NCBI RefSeq assembly: GCF_026340305.1
Contig: NZ_JAPEPI010000001.1
Location: forward strand, 2,666,001-2,730,000
Length of the DNA stretch: 64,000 nucleotides
Direction: 5' to 3'
DNA from: Streptomyces sp. NBC_01381
Lineage (GTDB): Bacteria > Actinomycetota > Actinomycetes > Streptomycetales > Streptomycetaceae
A program made the translations under genes and the position numbers. How positions within the stretch are numbered: the stretch's first letter is position 1; every line of letters begins with the position of its first letter. Of the stretch, positions 26,886 through 35,575 are shown one piece after another. The notes beneath the pieces were generated by a model. It saw nothing but the letters and a program-made list of their open reading frames with translations. It was not told the DNA's origin and searched no databases.

Positions 26886-27266
26886 TCAGCCCGGCTCGCA
26901 GCCCAGCATTTCGTGGCTCACGCCGTCGAGTTTGGTGGCCCAGGCCGTCCAGTTCTCGTCGTAGTCGTCCGTGCGGATCTCGCGGTAGACGCAGCCCGAT
27001 CCCGGGCCGTAACTGATGGCGTAGACACTGCCGTTGGCGCGGGACTCGAAAGAGTAGGCGTTGCGCTGCGTGCCGTTCTCGGCCTCCGCGTAGCCGGGCG
27101 GGCCGTAGCACCAGCCCTGGCCCATCATGCCGGGCTTGGTCCAGAAGCAGACCTGGCCCGGGGGCGTGGCGGCTCGTGACGTGGGTGGTTCCGCGACGGC
27201 CGAGGGCGTGAACGTGGTGAACAGGGCCGTGAAAGCGGCGGTGACGGCGGCGGTTTTGAAGCGCAT
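26886..27266 (-). CDS. Secreted I36-like small protein
   Basis: 126 residues. Signal peptide ends near SAVAEP (about 25). The mature region shows GQVCFWTKPGMMGQGWCYGPPGYAEAE, an internal Cys (GSGCVYREI) and terminal LGCEPG, again the four-Cys I36-like layout. First gene of a small operon with the lipoprotein and possibly a second I36-like protein downstream. Target protease, if any, unknown. Confidence 0.8.
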   Translation of the reverse strand: MRFKTAAVTAAFTALFTTFTPSAVAEPPTSRAATPPGQVCFWTKPGMMGQGWCYGPPGYAEAENGTQRNAYSFESRANGSVYAISYGPGSGCVYREIRTDDYDENWTAWATKLDGVSHEMLGCEPG

Positions 27267-27382
27267 GCGGGTGGCTCTCCGAGGGTGGTCGATGCGTTGT
27301 GCATGACCTCAATCCCCGCCGTTTTCGCAGGTAAGCGCGGTGTCACGGAGATAGACCCTGATAGGTGAACTGGTGGGCAGCG

Positions 27383-27697
27383 TCAGCGGCCCGAGCCCGG
27401 ATGCGTCCTGCGGTACCTGCGGTCCCAGCGCTCCTGGCGTTCCTTGCGGAGGCGGTAGTCGCGGTACGTCTTCGGGTAGCCACCGCCCCCTCCGCCTCCG
27501 GCGTTCCCTCCAGCGACGCCTCCGCCGCCCGAGCTCCCTCCGGAGCCGGAGCCGCTTCCGCTGCCGCTCTTGGAGCCCGCGCGGTCGTACTGCTGGAAGA
27601 TGAAGAAGACGAGTGCCGCTGCGGCCAGCCACAGGAGCGGTTGGTTGAAACCCAGGCCGATCAGGGCCAGGAGCAGGACGACCAGCAGCAGATTCAT
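27383..27697 (-). CDS. Small membrane protein with glycine-rich linker
   Basis: 104 residues. One or two hydrophobic helices (LLLVVLLLALIGLGF and LLWLAAAALVFFIFQQYD), then a Ser/Gly run and a basic tail (YRDYRLRKERQERWDRRYRR). GGAGG precedes ATG 27697 with good spacing. No family recognised. The basic tail is probably cytoplasmic. Confidence 0.75.
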   Translation of the reverse strand: MNLLLVVLLLALIGLGFNQPLLWLAAAALVFFIFQQYDRAGSKSGSGSGSGSGGSSGGGGVAGGNAGGGGGGGYPKTYRDYRLRKERQERWDRRYRRTHPGSGR

Positions 27698-27737
27698 GGC
27701 AGCACCTCCTCGGCGTAGAGGGAGTCAACGCCCGCTG

Positions 27738-28085
27738 TCACTCCGTGTCAATGGCTTTCTCATGGACGTGTTTGAGGTGTGCGCGGGCCGCCACCGCGTC
27801 CGGTCCCGTCACCTCGTCCCAGAAGCGATGACAGGTGACAAACACCGCCAACTCCCGCTCCCGTTCGCGGAGTTTCTCCACCTCCGCCTGTTCGTCCGGG
27901 GTCCAGCCCGGGGACGCGGGGCGCTCCACCTTGCGCCAGCCGTGGTCGTCGCTGAAGCCGTCCAGGGGCGTGACCGACCAGGGGAGCCGCTTCAGCAGGG
28001 CCAGGAGTTCGGCCCGGACCTGGTGCAGCTCCTCCTGTCCGGCGAGGAGGTCGCTCGGGAAGTCGTACGCAGGGGTTGCAGGCAC
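27738..28085 (-). CDS. Hypothetical cytoplasmic protein
   Basis: 115 residues. Features: YDFPSDLLAGQEELHQVRAELLALLKRLPWSVTPLDGF, a helical EKLRERERELAVFVTCHRFW, and an acidic end. No signal peptide or membrane helix. GTG start; the AGGAG upstream is rather distant (about 13 bases). I do not recognise a characterised family. Confidence 0.65.
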   Translation of the reverse strand: MPATPAYDFPSDLLAGQEELHQVRAELLALLKRLPWSVTPLDGFSDDHGWRKVERPASPGWTPDEQAEVEKLRERERELAVFVTCHRFWDEVTGPDAVAARAHLKHVHEKAIDTE

Positions 28086-28231
28086 GGGCGTAATGGTACT
28101 CCTGTTCGATTTTCAGGGGCGAGCGATGCCACACGGGAAACGGGGGAACTTCGGGGCCGAACTTCAGGGCCGAACCGGGCCGATCTTCCGGGCCCTCGCC
28201 CCGACCGCCCCGGACGCGGCAAGCTGGAGGC

Positions 28232-28459
28232 ATGTGCCGCAGCATCAAGACGCTCCGTCCGCCCGCCATCCCCGAGGACGCCACCGAGGAGGAGATCCGG
28301 GCCGCCGCGCTTCAGTACGTGCGCAAGGTCTCCGGATTCCGCGCCCCGGCCGCGCACAACCGCGAGGTGTTCGACCGCGCCGTCGACGCCGTCGCCGAAG
28401 CCACCGCCGAGCTGCTCGAAGGGCTCGAGATCCGCGGGGCGAGCAAGGCGAGTGCCTAG
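28232..28459 (+). CDS. DUF2277 family protein
   Basis: 75 residues, almost identical to the family pattern MCRSIKTLRPP...ATEEEIRAAALQYVRKVSGFR with a helical C-terminal half (DRAVDAVAEATAELL). GGAGG lies just before the ATG. Function unknown; cytoplasmic. Confidence 0.88.
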   Translation: MCRSIKTLRPPAIPEDATEEEIRAAALQYVRKVSGFRAPAAHNREVFDRAVDAVAEATAELLEGLEIRGASKASA

Positions 28460-28480
28460 CCCCGCCTCAGCGGCCCACTC

Positions 28481-29113
28481 CTAGTGCGCGGCAGCCCGCG
28501 GCCGCCGCACCAGGAACGCCGCTCCCGCGCCCGCGCCGAACAGCGCGACCAGGGAGACGCCCGTGGCCAGCCACGTCGCGCCGAGCCACTGCCCGCCGAA
28601 GTAGCCGAGCGCCACGCTGTACCCGGCCCAGGCCACGCCCGCGAGCGCCGACCAGGGCAGGAACTCGCGCACCTTGCGATGGGCCGCGCCGGCCGCGAGC
28701 GAGACGATCGAGCGGCCCGCGGGGGCGAAGCGCGCGAGGATCACGAGGGCGCCGCCGCCCCGTGAAAGGGCCGTGCCGAGTCGTTCCTGCGCGCTGGTGA
28801 GGCGGCGGGAGCGGGCGATGGCCCGGTCCAGACGCTCGCCGCCGCGCCAGGCGAGGCGGTAAACGGCGAGGTCGCCGATGACGGAGGCGGTGGCCGCGCA
28901 GAGCAAGAGGGCCAGGATGTCGGGGACCTCGTGCGTGACGTGCCCCGCGCCCGTTCCGGCCGCGCTCGTTCCCGCCGCTGCCGCCGCGGTGGCAGCCGTG
29001 ATGACGAGGACGCCACTGGGCAGCACGGGGAGGACGATGTCGAAGAGCACGGAGAGTGCAACTACCGCGTAGATCCATGGGCTGCCGGTCAGTGCGCCCA
29101 GATTTTCCAGCAC
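28481..29113 (-). CDS. DedA family membrane protein (VTT domain)
   Basis: 210 residues with five or six hydrophobic segments. DedA features: an N-terminal LPVLPSGVLVI re-entrant segment, GDLAVYRLAWRGG, and the conserved FAPAGRSIVSLAAGAAHRKVREFLPWSALA motif with its essential Arg. DedA proteins act in lipid-carrier recycling and envelope homeostasis. GTG start at 29113. It is convergent with the DUF2277 gene (21-bp gap). Confidence 0.88.
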   Translation of the reverse strand: MLENLGALTGSPWIYAVVALSVLFDIVLPVLPSGVLVITAATAAAAAGTSAAGTGAGHVTHEVPDILALLLCAATASVIGDLAVYRLAWRGGERLDRAIARSRRLTSAQERLGTALSRGGGALVILARFAPAGRSIVSLAAGAAHRKVREFLPWSALAGVAWAGYSVALGYFGGQWLGATWLATGVSLVALFGAGAGAAFLVRRPRAAAH

Positions 29114-29376
29114 CGAAATTCCCCGTAACTCCCCGGTCGACGACTTGGCTGCCGCGACGTCGCGGGGGAGCGGCAGGGGCGGCTTGTGACAGCTGTACAG
29201 CGTACGCCGCGCCCTTCGCCGGAGATCCCCGGGGGGCTCAGATGTTCGCTACATCACGTTCACCCGGCTGCCCCTCCCGACGCGGCGTACGGCGCCGAAG
29301 TCCCGTACGAAGGACCCGTATGGAGTGACATCGGCTGATGAGTACGGAAACTCATGGGTACGGAAGGAGCTGGGCG

Positions 29377-29937
29377 ATGGTGGCAGGAATGCTCGCCGGG
29401 ACCGTGGCGGCGGCGGTGCTCGCCGCGGGCGGTGGCGTGGCGGGTGACGGAGCGGCGCACTGCTACCGGGTGCGGGTCGACGGGCAGTTCGCGCCGCCCT
29501 CGGCGTTCGTGCCCTCACCCGCGATCACGTACGACATGGATCTGGTGCCCGCGGCCTCCTGGATCGGGGTCGAGCAGCACGGGAAGCCGGGCGGCAGCAT
29601 GACGGTCACCCTCCGGGTGAAGGGGCTGAAGCCGGGATACGCGTACGGCGCCCATGTGCACCAGAAGCCGTGCGGCACCGAGCCGACCGCGGCCGGTAGC
29701 CACTATCAGCACCGCAAGGACCCGGTGCAGCCGTCGACGGACCCGGCGTACGTCAATCCGCGCAACGAGGTGTGGCTGGACTTCGCCACGGGCCCCGACG
29801 GCGCGGGCCGGGCGAGCGCCCGTCACGCATGGGAGTTCCGGCCGGGCGGGGCCGGGTCCGTCGTGCTGCACCGCGAGCAGGGCGGTGCGGGGGACCGTCT
29901 CGCGTGCTTCACGGTGCCGTTCGCCCCGCGCGCCTGA
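29377..29937 (+). CDS. Secreted Cu/Zn superoxide dismutase-like protein
   Basis: 186 residues with a signal peptide (MVAGMLAGTVAAAVLAAGGG). SodC-like core: AYGAHVHQKPCG (two Cu-ligand-type His and a Cys), GSHYQHRKDP (Zn-loop-like His), and NEVWLDFATGPDGAGRASARHAWEF with a further His. A late Cys (RLACFTV) could pair with CG. Ligand spacing differs from classical SodC, so dismutase activity is not certain. ATG 29377 has GGAAGGAG eight bases upstream; an in-frame ATG at 29338 has no good site. Confidence 0.82.
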   Translation: MVAGMLAGTVAAAVLAAGGGVAGDGAAHCYRVRVDGQFAPPSAFVPSPAITYDMDLVPAASWIGVEQHGKPGGSMTVTLRVKGLKPGYAYGAHVHQKPCGTEPTAAGSHYQHRKDPVQPSTDPAYVNPRNEVWLDFATGPDGAGRASARHAWEFRPGGAGSVVLHREQGGAGDRLACFTVPFAPRA

Positions 29938-29952
29938 GGGCGCCGCCGGACG

Positions 29953-30000
29953 CGACGGAGCCCCCTTCCCGGTACGCGTACCGGGAAGGGGGCTCCGTCG
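29953..30000. terminator. 48-bp perfect palindrome, bidirectional terminator
   Basis: 24-base arms beginning CGACGGAGCCCCCTTCCC meet at TACGCGTA with no mismatch, between the convergent SodC-like and DoxX genes. It can terminate both. Confidence 0.85.
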
Positions 30001-30013
30001 AGCCGTGCGGGAG

Positions 30014-30463
30014 TTACGCGGCCACCGGCGTGCGCTCCGACGCCGTGTCGTCCTTGCCCTCGCCGCGCGCGGCGAAGAGGCGGTCGATGCCGAGCGCGCC
30101 GGAACCGGTGAAGACGAGCAGGAGCAGGGCCCAGCAGAACATCGCCGAGGCCTCTCCGCCGTTCTCCATCGGCCACAGGGCCTCCGGCTGGTGCACCTTG
30201 AAGTACGCGTACGCCATCGATCCGGACGAGATGAACGCGGCGGCGCGGGTGCCGAGGCCGAGGGCGACCAGGCCGCCGCCGACCAGCTGGATGACGGCCG
30301 CGTACCAGCCGGGCCAGGTGCCCGCGTCGATCGTGCCGCCGCCCATCGCGCCGCCGAGCACGCCGAAGAGTGAGGCGGCGCCGTGGCAGGCGAAGAGCAG
30401 GCCGACCACTATGCGGAACAGGCCGAGTGCGTAGGGCTGGGCGCTGTTGAGACGTCCAGTCAT
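30014..30463 (-). CDS. DoxX family membrane protein
   Basis: 149 residues with four membrane helices (ALGLFRIVVGLLFACHGAASLFG, WYAAVIQLVGGGLVALGLG, AAFISSGSMAYAYF, FCWALLLLVFTGSGALGIDRL). The family signature LRI.VGLLF..HG is present. DoxX proteins are linked to redox and thiol stress in actinobacteria. ATG 30463 has GAAGGAG upstream. A candidate iron box lies 46-64 bases before the start, suggesting DmdR/IdeR control. Confidence 0.9.
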   Translation of the reverse strand: MTGRLNSAQPYALGLFRIVVGLLFACHGAASLFGVLGGAMGGGTIDAGTWPGWYAAVIQLVGGGLVALGLGTRAAAFISSGSMAYAYFKVHQPEALWPMENGGEASAMFCWALLLLVFTGSGALGIDRLFAARGEGKDDTASERTPVAA

Positions 30464-30508
30464 GGTGGGGGACTCCTTCGGTTTGGGGACGTGAACCGAG
30501 CGGAGGCC

Positions 30509-30527
30509 CAAGGTTAGGGGAACCTAA
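30509..30527 (-). promoter_or_regulatory. Candidate DmdR/IdeR iron box
   Basis: On the minus strand TTAGGTTCCCCTAACCTTG matches the 19-bp iron-box consensus TTAGGTTAGSCTAACCTAA at 15 positions. It lies upstream of the DoxX gene and overlaps the stop codon of the preceding FAD gene. Confidence 0.6.
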
Positions 30528-32494
30528 TCGATGCTTGCAAGTTCAACATCTGGCCATTCGGGCGATTCCGCTTCCGCCACCGCTTTCACTGCCGGGGCCG
30601 TCGCCGCCGTCCGCAGCACGGCCCGCGCCACCGCGTCCGCGTCCGACAGGGTCACCGAGTCGACACCGGGCCTGGCCCCCGCCGCCGTCACCCAGTGCAC
30701 GCCCTCCGTGGGCACGCCGAACGCGAACCGCCGTGTGTGCGCCCGGCCTTGACGGTCGATCAGACGGTACGGGCGGGGTGTTACGTCGAGACCTCCGGTT
30801 TCGTAACCGTCGACGACATGGGGGCGGCACTGCCCCGTCCGCACGAGCCGCCCGAGCAGTTCGTCCGCGGTGCGGCGCACGTCCGGCTCCGGGAGTCGTG
30901 CCTCGATCAGTGTGGTGACGCGCACATCGGATCCCGGAACGTCGGGCGAGTGCGCGTGAAAGGTCCCGTCCGCGCCGGCTCGCACGTCCAGGCGCGGACC
31001 GAGCACGTCGAGGACGCCCGCCTCGATCAGCGCCGTCATCTCCTCGATGCGCCGCCGGGGCGGTCCGATCGAAAGGAAGGCGTTGAGCGGCGTGTACCAG
31101 CGGTCCAGGTGGGTGCGCCGGGACGGTCCCGCGATGCCGCCGTGGTCGACGATCAGGCGCAGTTCGTTGCGCAGGTCGCGCAGCACGTCGAGGGCGGACT
31201 TCAGGGGGCTCGCGACATTGCCGAGCGCGGCCTGCGCGGTGTCCTCGCGCAGATACGTCAGGAGCCAGCCGCGGAAGTCGTCCGGCGAGCGGAAGGCGCG
31301 GTCGGCGCACGGCCGCGCGAGGCGGTCCCAGGACCAGCGCGCGGCCTCGGTGATCCCGAACTCGTCCAGGATCAGGGCCTCTTGAGGGCTGCGGTGCGGT
31401 ACGTCGAGGAACGCGGCACGGAAGGCGGAGGACCGCCCGGCGGGGCGGACGAGTGCCGCGTAGTAGACCGTCTCGACCTCTTTCGCGACCAACGGCCATA
31501 TCTCGTCGAGGAAGTCGGGGGCGCCGCCGCTGTCCGCGCGCTTGCGGAAGCGGGCTATGACGTCCGGGGTGAGGACAGCGGGATCGTGCCGCCCGTACGC
31601 GCCCTTCGCGTTGTCGCCGCGCGCCTGATAGGGGATGCCGCGCCGCGAACCGGCGTACAGCTTCGGCTCGTGCCCCGACGGCCGGTAGCGCAGCCCGCCC
31701 GACGGCGCGGTCATGAAGCGTCCGCCGCGGCCCTGGGTCAGCAGCGCCATGTGGTCGAAGAAGTTCAAGCCGAGGCCGCGCAGCAGCACGCGCTCACCGG
31801 GGGCGATCGCCGAGAGGTCGACGTCGGCGGGGTTGGCGGGGGCGATGTGTCGAAGACCGTGCCGGGCGGCGTGTTCGGCGAGGAGGAGACCGTCCTGGCC
31901 GTCGACGGTGGGCAGATGCCCCTGCGCGAGCACGACGGCTCCGAGCCCGCGGATCTTGCGCCCGTCTTCGAGTACGAGCAACTGGGCGCCGTCACCCGGG
32001 TCCTCGCCGCCGCTGCTCCCGGCCGGGTCCCCGTCGAGCCGCACGGCCCGCGCCGCGTGCACCTCGACGCGGACCCGGCCGGGAGCGCCGCGGAGGGTCT
32101 CGGCGAAGACCCACTCCAGATAGCGGCCGTAGCAGGCGCGGGTGGGGTAGTCGTCCGGGCCGAGCCCCGGTGCGTGCCCCGCGGCGGCCCACTCGTGCAG
32201 GCTCGGCCCGCGCAGGACGGGGCCCGCGCAGTCGACGCTCTCGTCGGTGAAGAGGGTGACCTGCGAGGCGACCGTGTTCATCAGCAGCTCGGACGGCTGG
32301 GCGGTCCGCCAGACGCGCCCCGGGCCCGGCGGCGACGGATCGACGACGTGGACCGTCAGCCGTGCACAGGGCGGCAGAAGTTCGGCGGCCGACGCGCAGA
32401 GACGTTCCAGAACGCTGGTGCCGCGGGGTCCCGCGCCGACGACGGCGACAGCTACGTCCTGGTCCGGTGCGGTCGCTGCGGGTGCTGCGGACAA
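30524..32494 (-). CDS. FAD/NAD(P)-binding protein (SidA/HcaR-like, large)
   Basis: 656 residues. N-terminal dinucleotide-binding fold VAVVGAGPRGTSVLERL (about 16-32) and a second region VVLAQGHLP. GLGLNFFDHMALLT resembles the NAD-binding-9 family. A long C-terminal half (about 350-640) is typical of the large Streptomyces version. Soluble flavoprotein, possible monooxygenase or oxidoreductase; substrate unknown. The start is a TTG at 32494 with GGAG eight bases upstream. Two GCGGA-TGG-TCCGC dyads lie 33-78 bp upstream. Confidence 0.82.
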   Translation of the reverse strand: MSAAPAATAPDQDVAVAVVGAGPRGTSVLERLCASAAELLPPCARLTVHVVDPSPPGPGRVWRTAQPSELLMNTVASQVTLFTDESVDCAGPVLRGPSLHEWAAAGHAPGLGPDDYPTRACYGRYLEWVFAETLRGAPGRVRVEVHAARAVRLDGDPAGSSGGEDPGDGAQLLVLEDGRKIRGLGAVVLAQGHLPTVDGQDGLLLAEHAARHGLRHIAPANPADVDLSAIAPGERVLLRGLGLNFFDHMALLTQGRGGRFMTAPSGGLRYRPSGHEPKLYAGSRRGIPYQARGDNAKGAYGRHDPAVLTPDVIARFRKRADSGGAPDFLDEIWPLVAKEVETVYYAALVRPAGRSSAFRAAFLDVPHRSPQEALILDEFGITEAARWSWDRLARPCADRAFRSPDDFRGWLLTYLREDTAQAALGNVASPLKSALDVLRDLRNELRLIVDHGGIAGPSRRTHLDRWYTPLNAFLSIGPPRRRIEEMTALIEAGVLDVLGPRLDVRAGADGTFHAHSPDVPGSDVRVTTLIEARLPEPDVRRTADELLGRLVRTGQCRPHVVDGYETGGLDVTPRPYRLIDRQGRAHTRRFAFGVPTEGVHWVTAAGARPGVDSVTLSDADAVARAVLRTAATAPAVKAVAEAESPEWPDVELASID

Positions 32495-32522
32495 AGGCGT
32501 GACTCCGGGACGTAGAGGAGCT

Positions 32523-32575
32523 GGAAGCGGATGGTCCGCCTCCTCGGAGGTCGCCGGAAGCGGATGGTCCGCCTC
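32523..32575. promoter_or_regulatory. Paired operator-like direct repeats upstream of the flavoprotein gene
   Basis: The 20-mer GGAAGCGGATGGTCCGCCTC occurs at 32523-32542 and again at 32556-32575 (33-bp spacing, about three helical turns). Each copy contains the dyad GCGGA-TGG-TCCGC. A degenerate third piece follows near 32584. Confidence 0.5.
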
Positions 32576-32677
32576 ATCATGCCGCCGGAAGCGGGGAAGT
32601 CGAACCCCGATGCGGAGGATCGTAGTCCGGGTGTGGGCCGTGTCACGCGGGGCCCGTGGGGCGGGGTTCGCCTTTGC

Positions 32678-34327
32678 CTAGGAAAGTCGTGACTCCTCCG
32701 TCTGCTCCAGGCGCACCGCCCCGCGCACCGTCCGCGCCTGCTCCAGGCGCACGCTCGCCGAACGGCCGCGCAGCGTCAGCGTCATGAGCTGGTTCCCGAA
32801 CCAAGGGCCGCCCGTTTTGCGCCAGTTGATGGCCGCCCGCGCCGTTCTGCCATGCCGTACGAAGCGGCGGCCGAGGGCCCGGCCGACCTTGCTCCAGCCG
32901 AAGTGGAAGCCCATCTTTATCGACGCGGGGATGGAGTTGTGGACGGGGGAGCACGTCAGCTGCAGGACGCGCGCATCCGGTCCGCCGCCGCCCGGCCAGG
33001 TCGGTTCCGCTATGTACGCGTGATGGACGTCGCCGGACAGGACGCACACCGTCGCCGGGGCGCCGGCGCCGCTGCCCGCCTCGGCGATCAGCGACGTCAG
33101 CCCGTCGAACGACGCGGGGAACGCCGCCCAGTGCTCCAGGTCCGAGCGCCTGCGCAGGTTCTCGCCGAAACGGGCCCAGCGCTCGCCCCGTTCGCCACGG
33201 CACAGCGCGGCGTTCCAGCCCTCCGCGTCATGGATGAGATGGGGCAGCAGCCAGGGCAGCGACGTGCCGATCAGCAGGTGGTCGCAGCCGCCCTCAAGCG
33301 CCTGCTCGCGCAGCCAGCGCGCCTCGTCCGGGTCGAGCATCGCGCGGTTCTGCTCGTCCAGGACGCGGGCCGCACGGGTGTCGACCATGAGCAGGCGTAC
33401 GCGGCCGAAGTCCCGGCGGTAGCTCCACCGGGTCGCCGTGGGGTCGGCGTCCGACGCGGCGGCGAAGGCGCGCAGGGTGTCGGTGCCGTCGGGCGTCGCA
33501 CGCACCGCCGCGTACAGCTCGCTCCGTTCGAGCTCCGCGGGCGGCAGATTGCCGAGGTGCTGGTGGACCCAGTACGACATCAGGCCGCTCAGGACGCGCT
33601 CGCGCCACCAGGGGGTCGCGCGCATCTCGGCGAGCCAGGCGGCGCTGGTGTTCCAGTCGTCTATGACGTCGTGGTCGTCGAAGATCATGCAGCTGGGCAC
33701 GGTGGAGAGCAGCCACCGCACCTCGGGGTCGAGCCAGGACTCGTAATAGAGGTGGGTGTACTCCTCATAGTCCGCGACCTGGTCGCCCGGGGGATCGGCG
33801 AGGCTCCGGCGGGCGGCGAGATAGCGGCGGGTCGCCTTGGACGTCTGGTCCGCGTACACCTGGTCGCCGAGCAGCAGAAGGACGTCGGGGCGCTCGCCGT
33901 CCGGGTCGGCTGCGATCCGGGCGGCCAGGGTGTCCAGGGCGTCGGGACCCACCGGGTCGTGCTCATCGCTGGGCGGGGCCGCCCAGCGGCAGGAACCGAA
34001 GGTGACCCGCAGCGGTTCCTCGTCGCCCTCGCCCGGCGTGCGGATGGTGCTCGGCGGGAACGGCGAGTCCGGCAGCGGCCACACCGGAGCGTCAGCGGCG
34101 CCGAGCCGCACCTCGTACGCCGTCTCCGTGCCCGGCCGCAGTCCGGTGACCGGGACGATCGCGTAGTGGTGGCCGTCGATCTGAAAGGTGTGCGCCGTCC
34201 CCTTCGCACCGTCCGCGCACCGCACTTCGGCGGTGCACGGACGGTCGGCCTCGACCCAGACCGTCGCCGTCGAACCGTCGACATACCTCAGCAGCGGACC
34301 CAGGCGCAGCCGTGCCACGTTGATCAC
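32678..34327 (-). CDS. PhoD-like phosphatase
   Basis: 549 residues. An N-terminal beta domain (about 1-100) is followed by the PhoD metallophosphatase core: FGSCRWA, LLLGDQVYADQ, FDDHDVIDDWN, LLMVDTRA and SGDVHHAYIAEP, the His/Asp metal ligands. No Tat signal is visible, unlike secreted PhoD, so it is probably cytoplasmic, as in many Streptomyces paralogs. It should hydrolyse phosphodiesters or phosphomonoesters with Ca/Fe. GTG 34327 follows GGAGGGGA; a GTG three codons later is an alternative. Confidence 0.9.
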   Translation of the reverse strand: MINVARLRLGPLLRYVDGSTATVWVEADRPCTAEVRCADGAKGTAHTFQIDGHHYAIVPVTGLRPGTETAYEVRLGAADAPVWPLPDSPFPPSTIRTPGEGDEEPLRVTFGSCRWAAPPSDEHDPVGPDALDTLAARIAADPDGERPDVLLLLGDQVYADQTSKATRRYLAARRSLADPPGDQVADYEEYTHLYYESWLDPEVRWLLSTVPSCMIFDDHDVIDDWNTSAAWLAEMRATPWWRERVLSGLMSYWVHQHLGNLPPAELERSELYAAVRATPDGTDTLRAFAAASDADPTATRWSYRRDFGRVRLLMVDTRAARVLDEQNRAMLDPDEARWLREQALEGGCDHLLIGTSLPWLLPHLIHDAEGWNAALCRGERGERWARFGENLRRRSDLEHWAAFPASFDGLTSLIAEAGSGAGAPATVCVLSGDVHHAYIAEPTWPGGGGPDARVLQLTCSPVHNSIPASIKMGFHFGWSKVGRALGRRFVRHGRTARAAINWRKTGGPWFGNQLMTLTLRGRSASVRLEQARTVRGAVRLEQTEESRLS

Positions 34328-34403
34328 TCCCCTCCGTCGCCCCGTACGGTACGGAACGACGGAGGCTCATGGGGAGGTTCCGGGGATCAGGATCGGCCGC
34401 TGA

Positions 34404-35051
34404 TCAGCAGCCGTTGAGGATCGAGGACAGGGCGCTCTTCTCCTCCGGGTTCACCGTGAGGTCGTAGTGGTGCTTCACGTCCACCCACATGCGGGCGTAG
34501 TAGCAGTGGTACGAGGCGGTGGGCGGCAGCCACTCGGCCGGGTCCTGGTCGCCCTTGCTCTGGTTGACGTTGTCGGTGACCGCGATCAGCTGCGGGCGGG
34601 TCAGGTCGTTGGCGAAACCTTCCCGCTGGTCGGTGGTCCAGCCGCTCGCGCCGGACTTCCAGGCCTCGGAGAGCGGCACGACGTGGTCGATGTCGACGTC
34701 GGCCGCGGCGGTCCAGGTGCCGCCGTCATAGGGGGACTTCCAGGTGCCCGAGGTCGCCGCACAGCTGGAGTCCTGCTCGACGTTGGTGCCGTCCCGCTTC
34801 AGGACGACCTCGCGGGTGTTGCAGGCGCCGGACTGGGTGCTCCAGTGCGGGAACTTCTCGCGGCTGTAGCCGTCGGACGAGCCCTCCGCCTGCTCGGTGA
34901 GCTGGCCGAGATAGGTGCGGGCGGTGGCGGCGGAGACCGGTTCCGGAGGAGCGGCCTGGGCGGGGCTGCCGGTGAGGAACGTCGCACCGGCGGCGAGGGC
35001 GGTGGCGGCGGTGAGAGTGGCGAGGCGTCGACGCGCGTAGACAGCGGACAT
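34404..35051 (-). CDS. Secreted HNH-family nuclease
   Basis: 215 residues. Signal peptide MSAVYARRRLATLTAATALAAG... cleaved near AQA-AP (about 34). The HNH/DUF1524-type catalytic core is VDIDHVVPLSEAWKSG, then NDLTRPQLIAVTDNVNQSKGD with the Asn and Lys of the beta-beta-alpha metal site. Four cysteines (CNTRE, SSCAATS, YHCYY, terminal C) suggest disulfides, fitting an extracellular enzyme. Likely degrades external DNA or RNA. ATG 35051 has GGGAG five bases upstream. Confidence 0.9.
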   Translation of the reverse strand: MSAVYARRRLATLTAATALAAGATFLTGSPAQAAPPEPVSAATARTYLGQLTEQAEGSSDGYSREKFPHWSTQSGACNTREVVLKRDGTNVEQDSSCAATSGTWKSPYDGGTWTAAADVDIDHVVPLSEAWKSGASGWTTDQREGFANDLTRPQLIAVTDNVNQSKGDQDPAEWLPPTASYHCYYARMWVDVKHHYDLTVNPEEKSALSSILNGC

Positions 35052-35347
35052 GCGAACTCCCTTGATGTGGGGGGAAGTTGACCTATGGGGGGTCATGGTG
35101 ACGCGGTGGGGTTTCCTGCGGATGTGCATCAGGTGACAGGGTCGCGTCAATCAGGTGGTCAGTTCAAGGGTTCTGGCGCCATGTCATGGGCGTTCATGTG
35201 TACGGGAGTTGGTGCGGACCGTGCGCGGGGGTTGGTGCGGACCGTGCGCGGGAGCCGGTGCGGCCCCGGTATTCATGACCTGGATCACAGATTCCGGGGG
35301 CCGAAAGGCCCTGGACCGGGGCCGTCGGACGTCACGTACGATGTATG
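35052..35347. other. Intergenic region with 23-bp tandem repeat
   Basis: About 300 bp without a gene. It holds a 23-bp direct repeat beginning GTTGGTGCGGACCGTGCGCG (35208-35230, 35231-35253) plus a partial third copy, and the promoter regions of the nuclease and the riboswitch transcript. Confidence 0.6.
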
Positions 35348-35480
35348 ACGCAGAAGGGGAGTAGCTCTTCGCCGGACCGTCGACATACTGCTCAGCTCGT
35401 CTGAGCCGGCGCCCGGAGGCAGGCCCCGTCATCGACGTGGTCGGCCAGCGAGACCTTCGGCAAGCAGTGCCCGGCGTACA
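35348..35480 (+). promoter_or_regulatory. yybP-ykoY manganese riboswitch
   Basis: Contains the invariant GGGGAGTAGC (35356-35365), CGACATACTGCTC, and the second conserved loop GCGAGACC-TTC-GGCAAG (about 35448-35465). A short hairpin (GCTCAG-CTCGT-CTGAGC) lies between. It precedes a GDT1/UPF0016 Mn2+ transporter gene, the usual partner. The 95 bp to the TTG start form the expression platform (hairpin around CACATCCGTGTG). Confidence 0.85.
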
Positions 35481-35575
35481 CATCCGTGTGCGTCTGTTGT
35501 GCGCTGCCGTGCCGAGGTGTCGTACGCGAAGTACCGAATGCTCTCGGCGGGGCGGCCCCGACCGATTGAGGAATC

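Noticed and set aside
35208..35260. 23-bp tandem repeat as a plasmid-type iteron origin
   Set aside because: Only 2.6 copies and no replication gene nearby.
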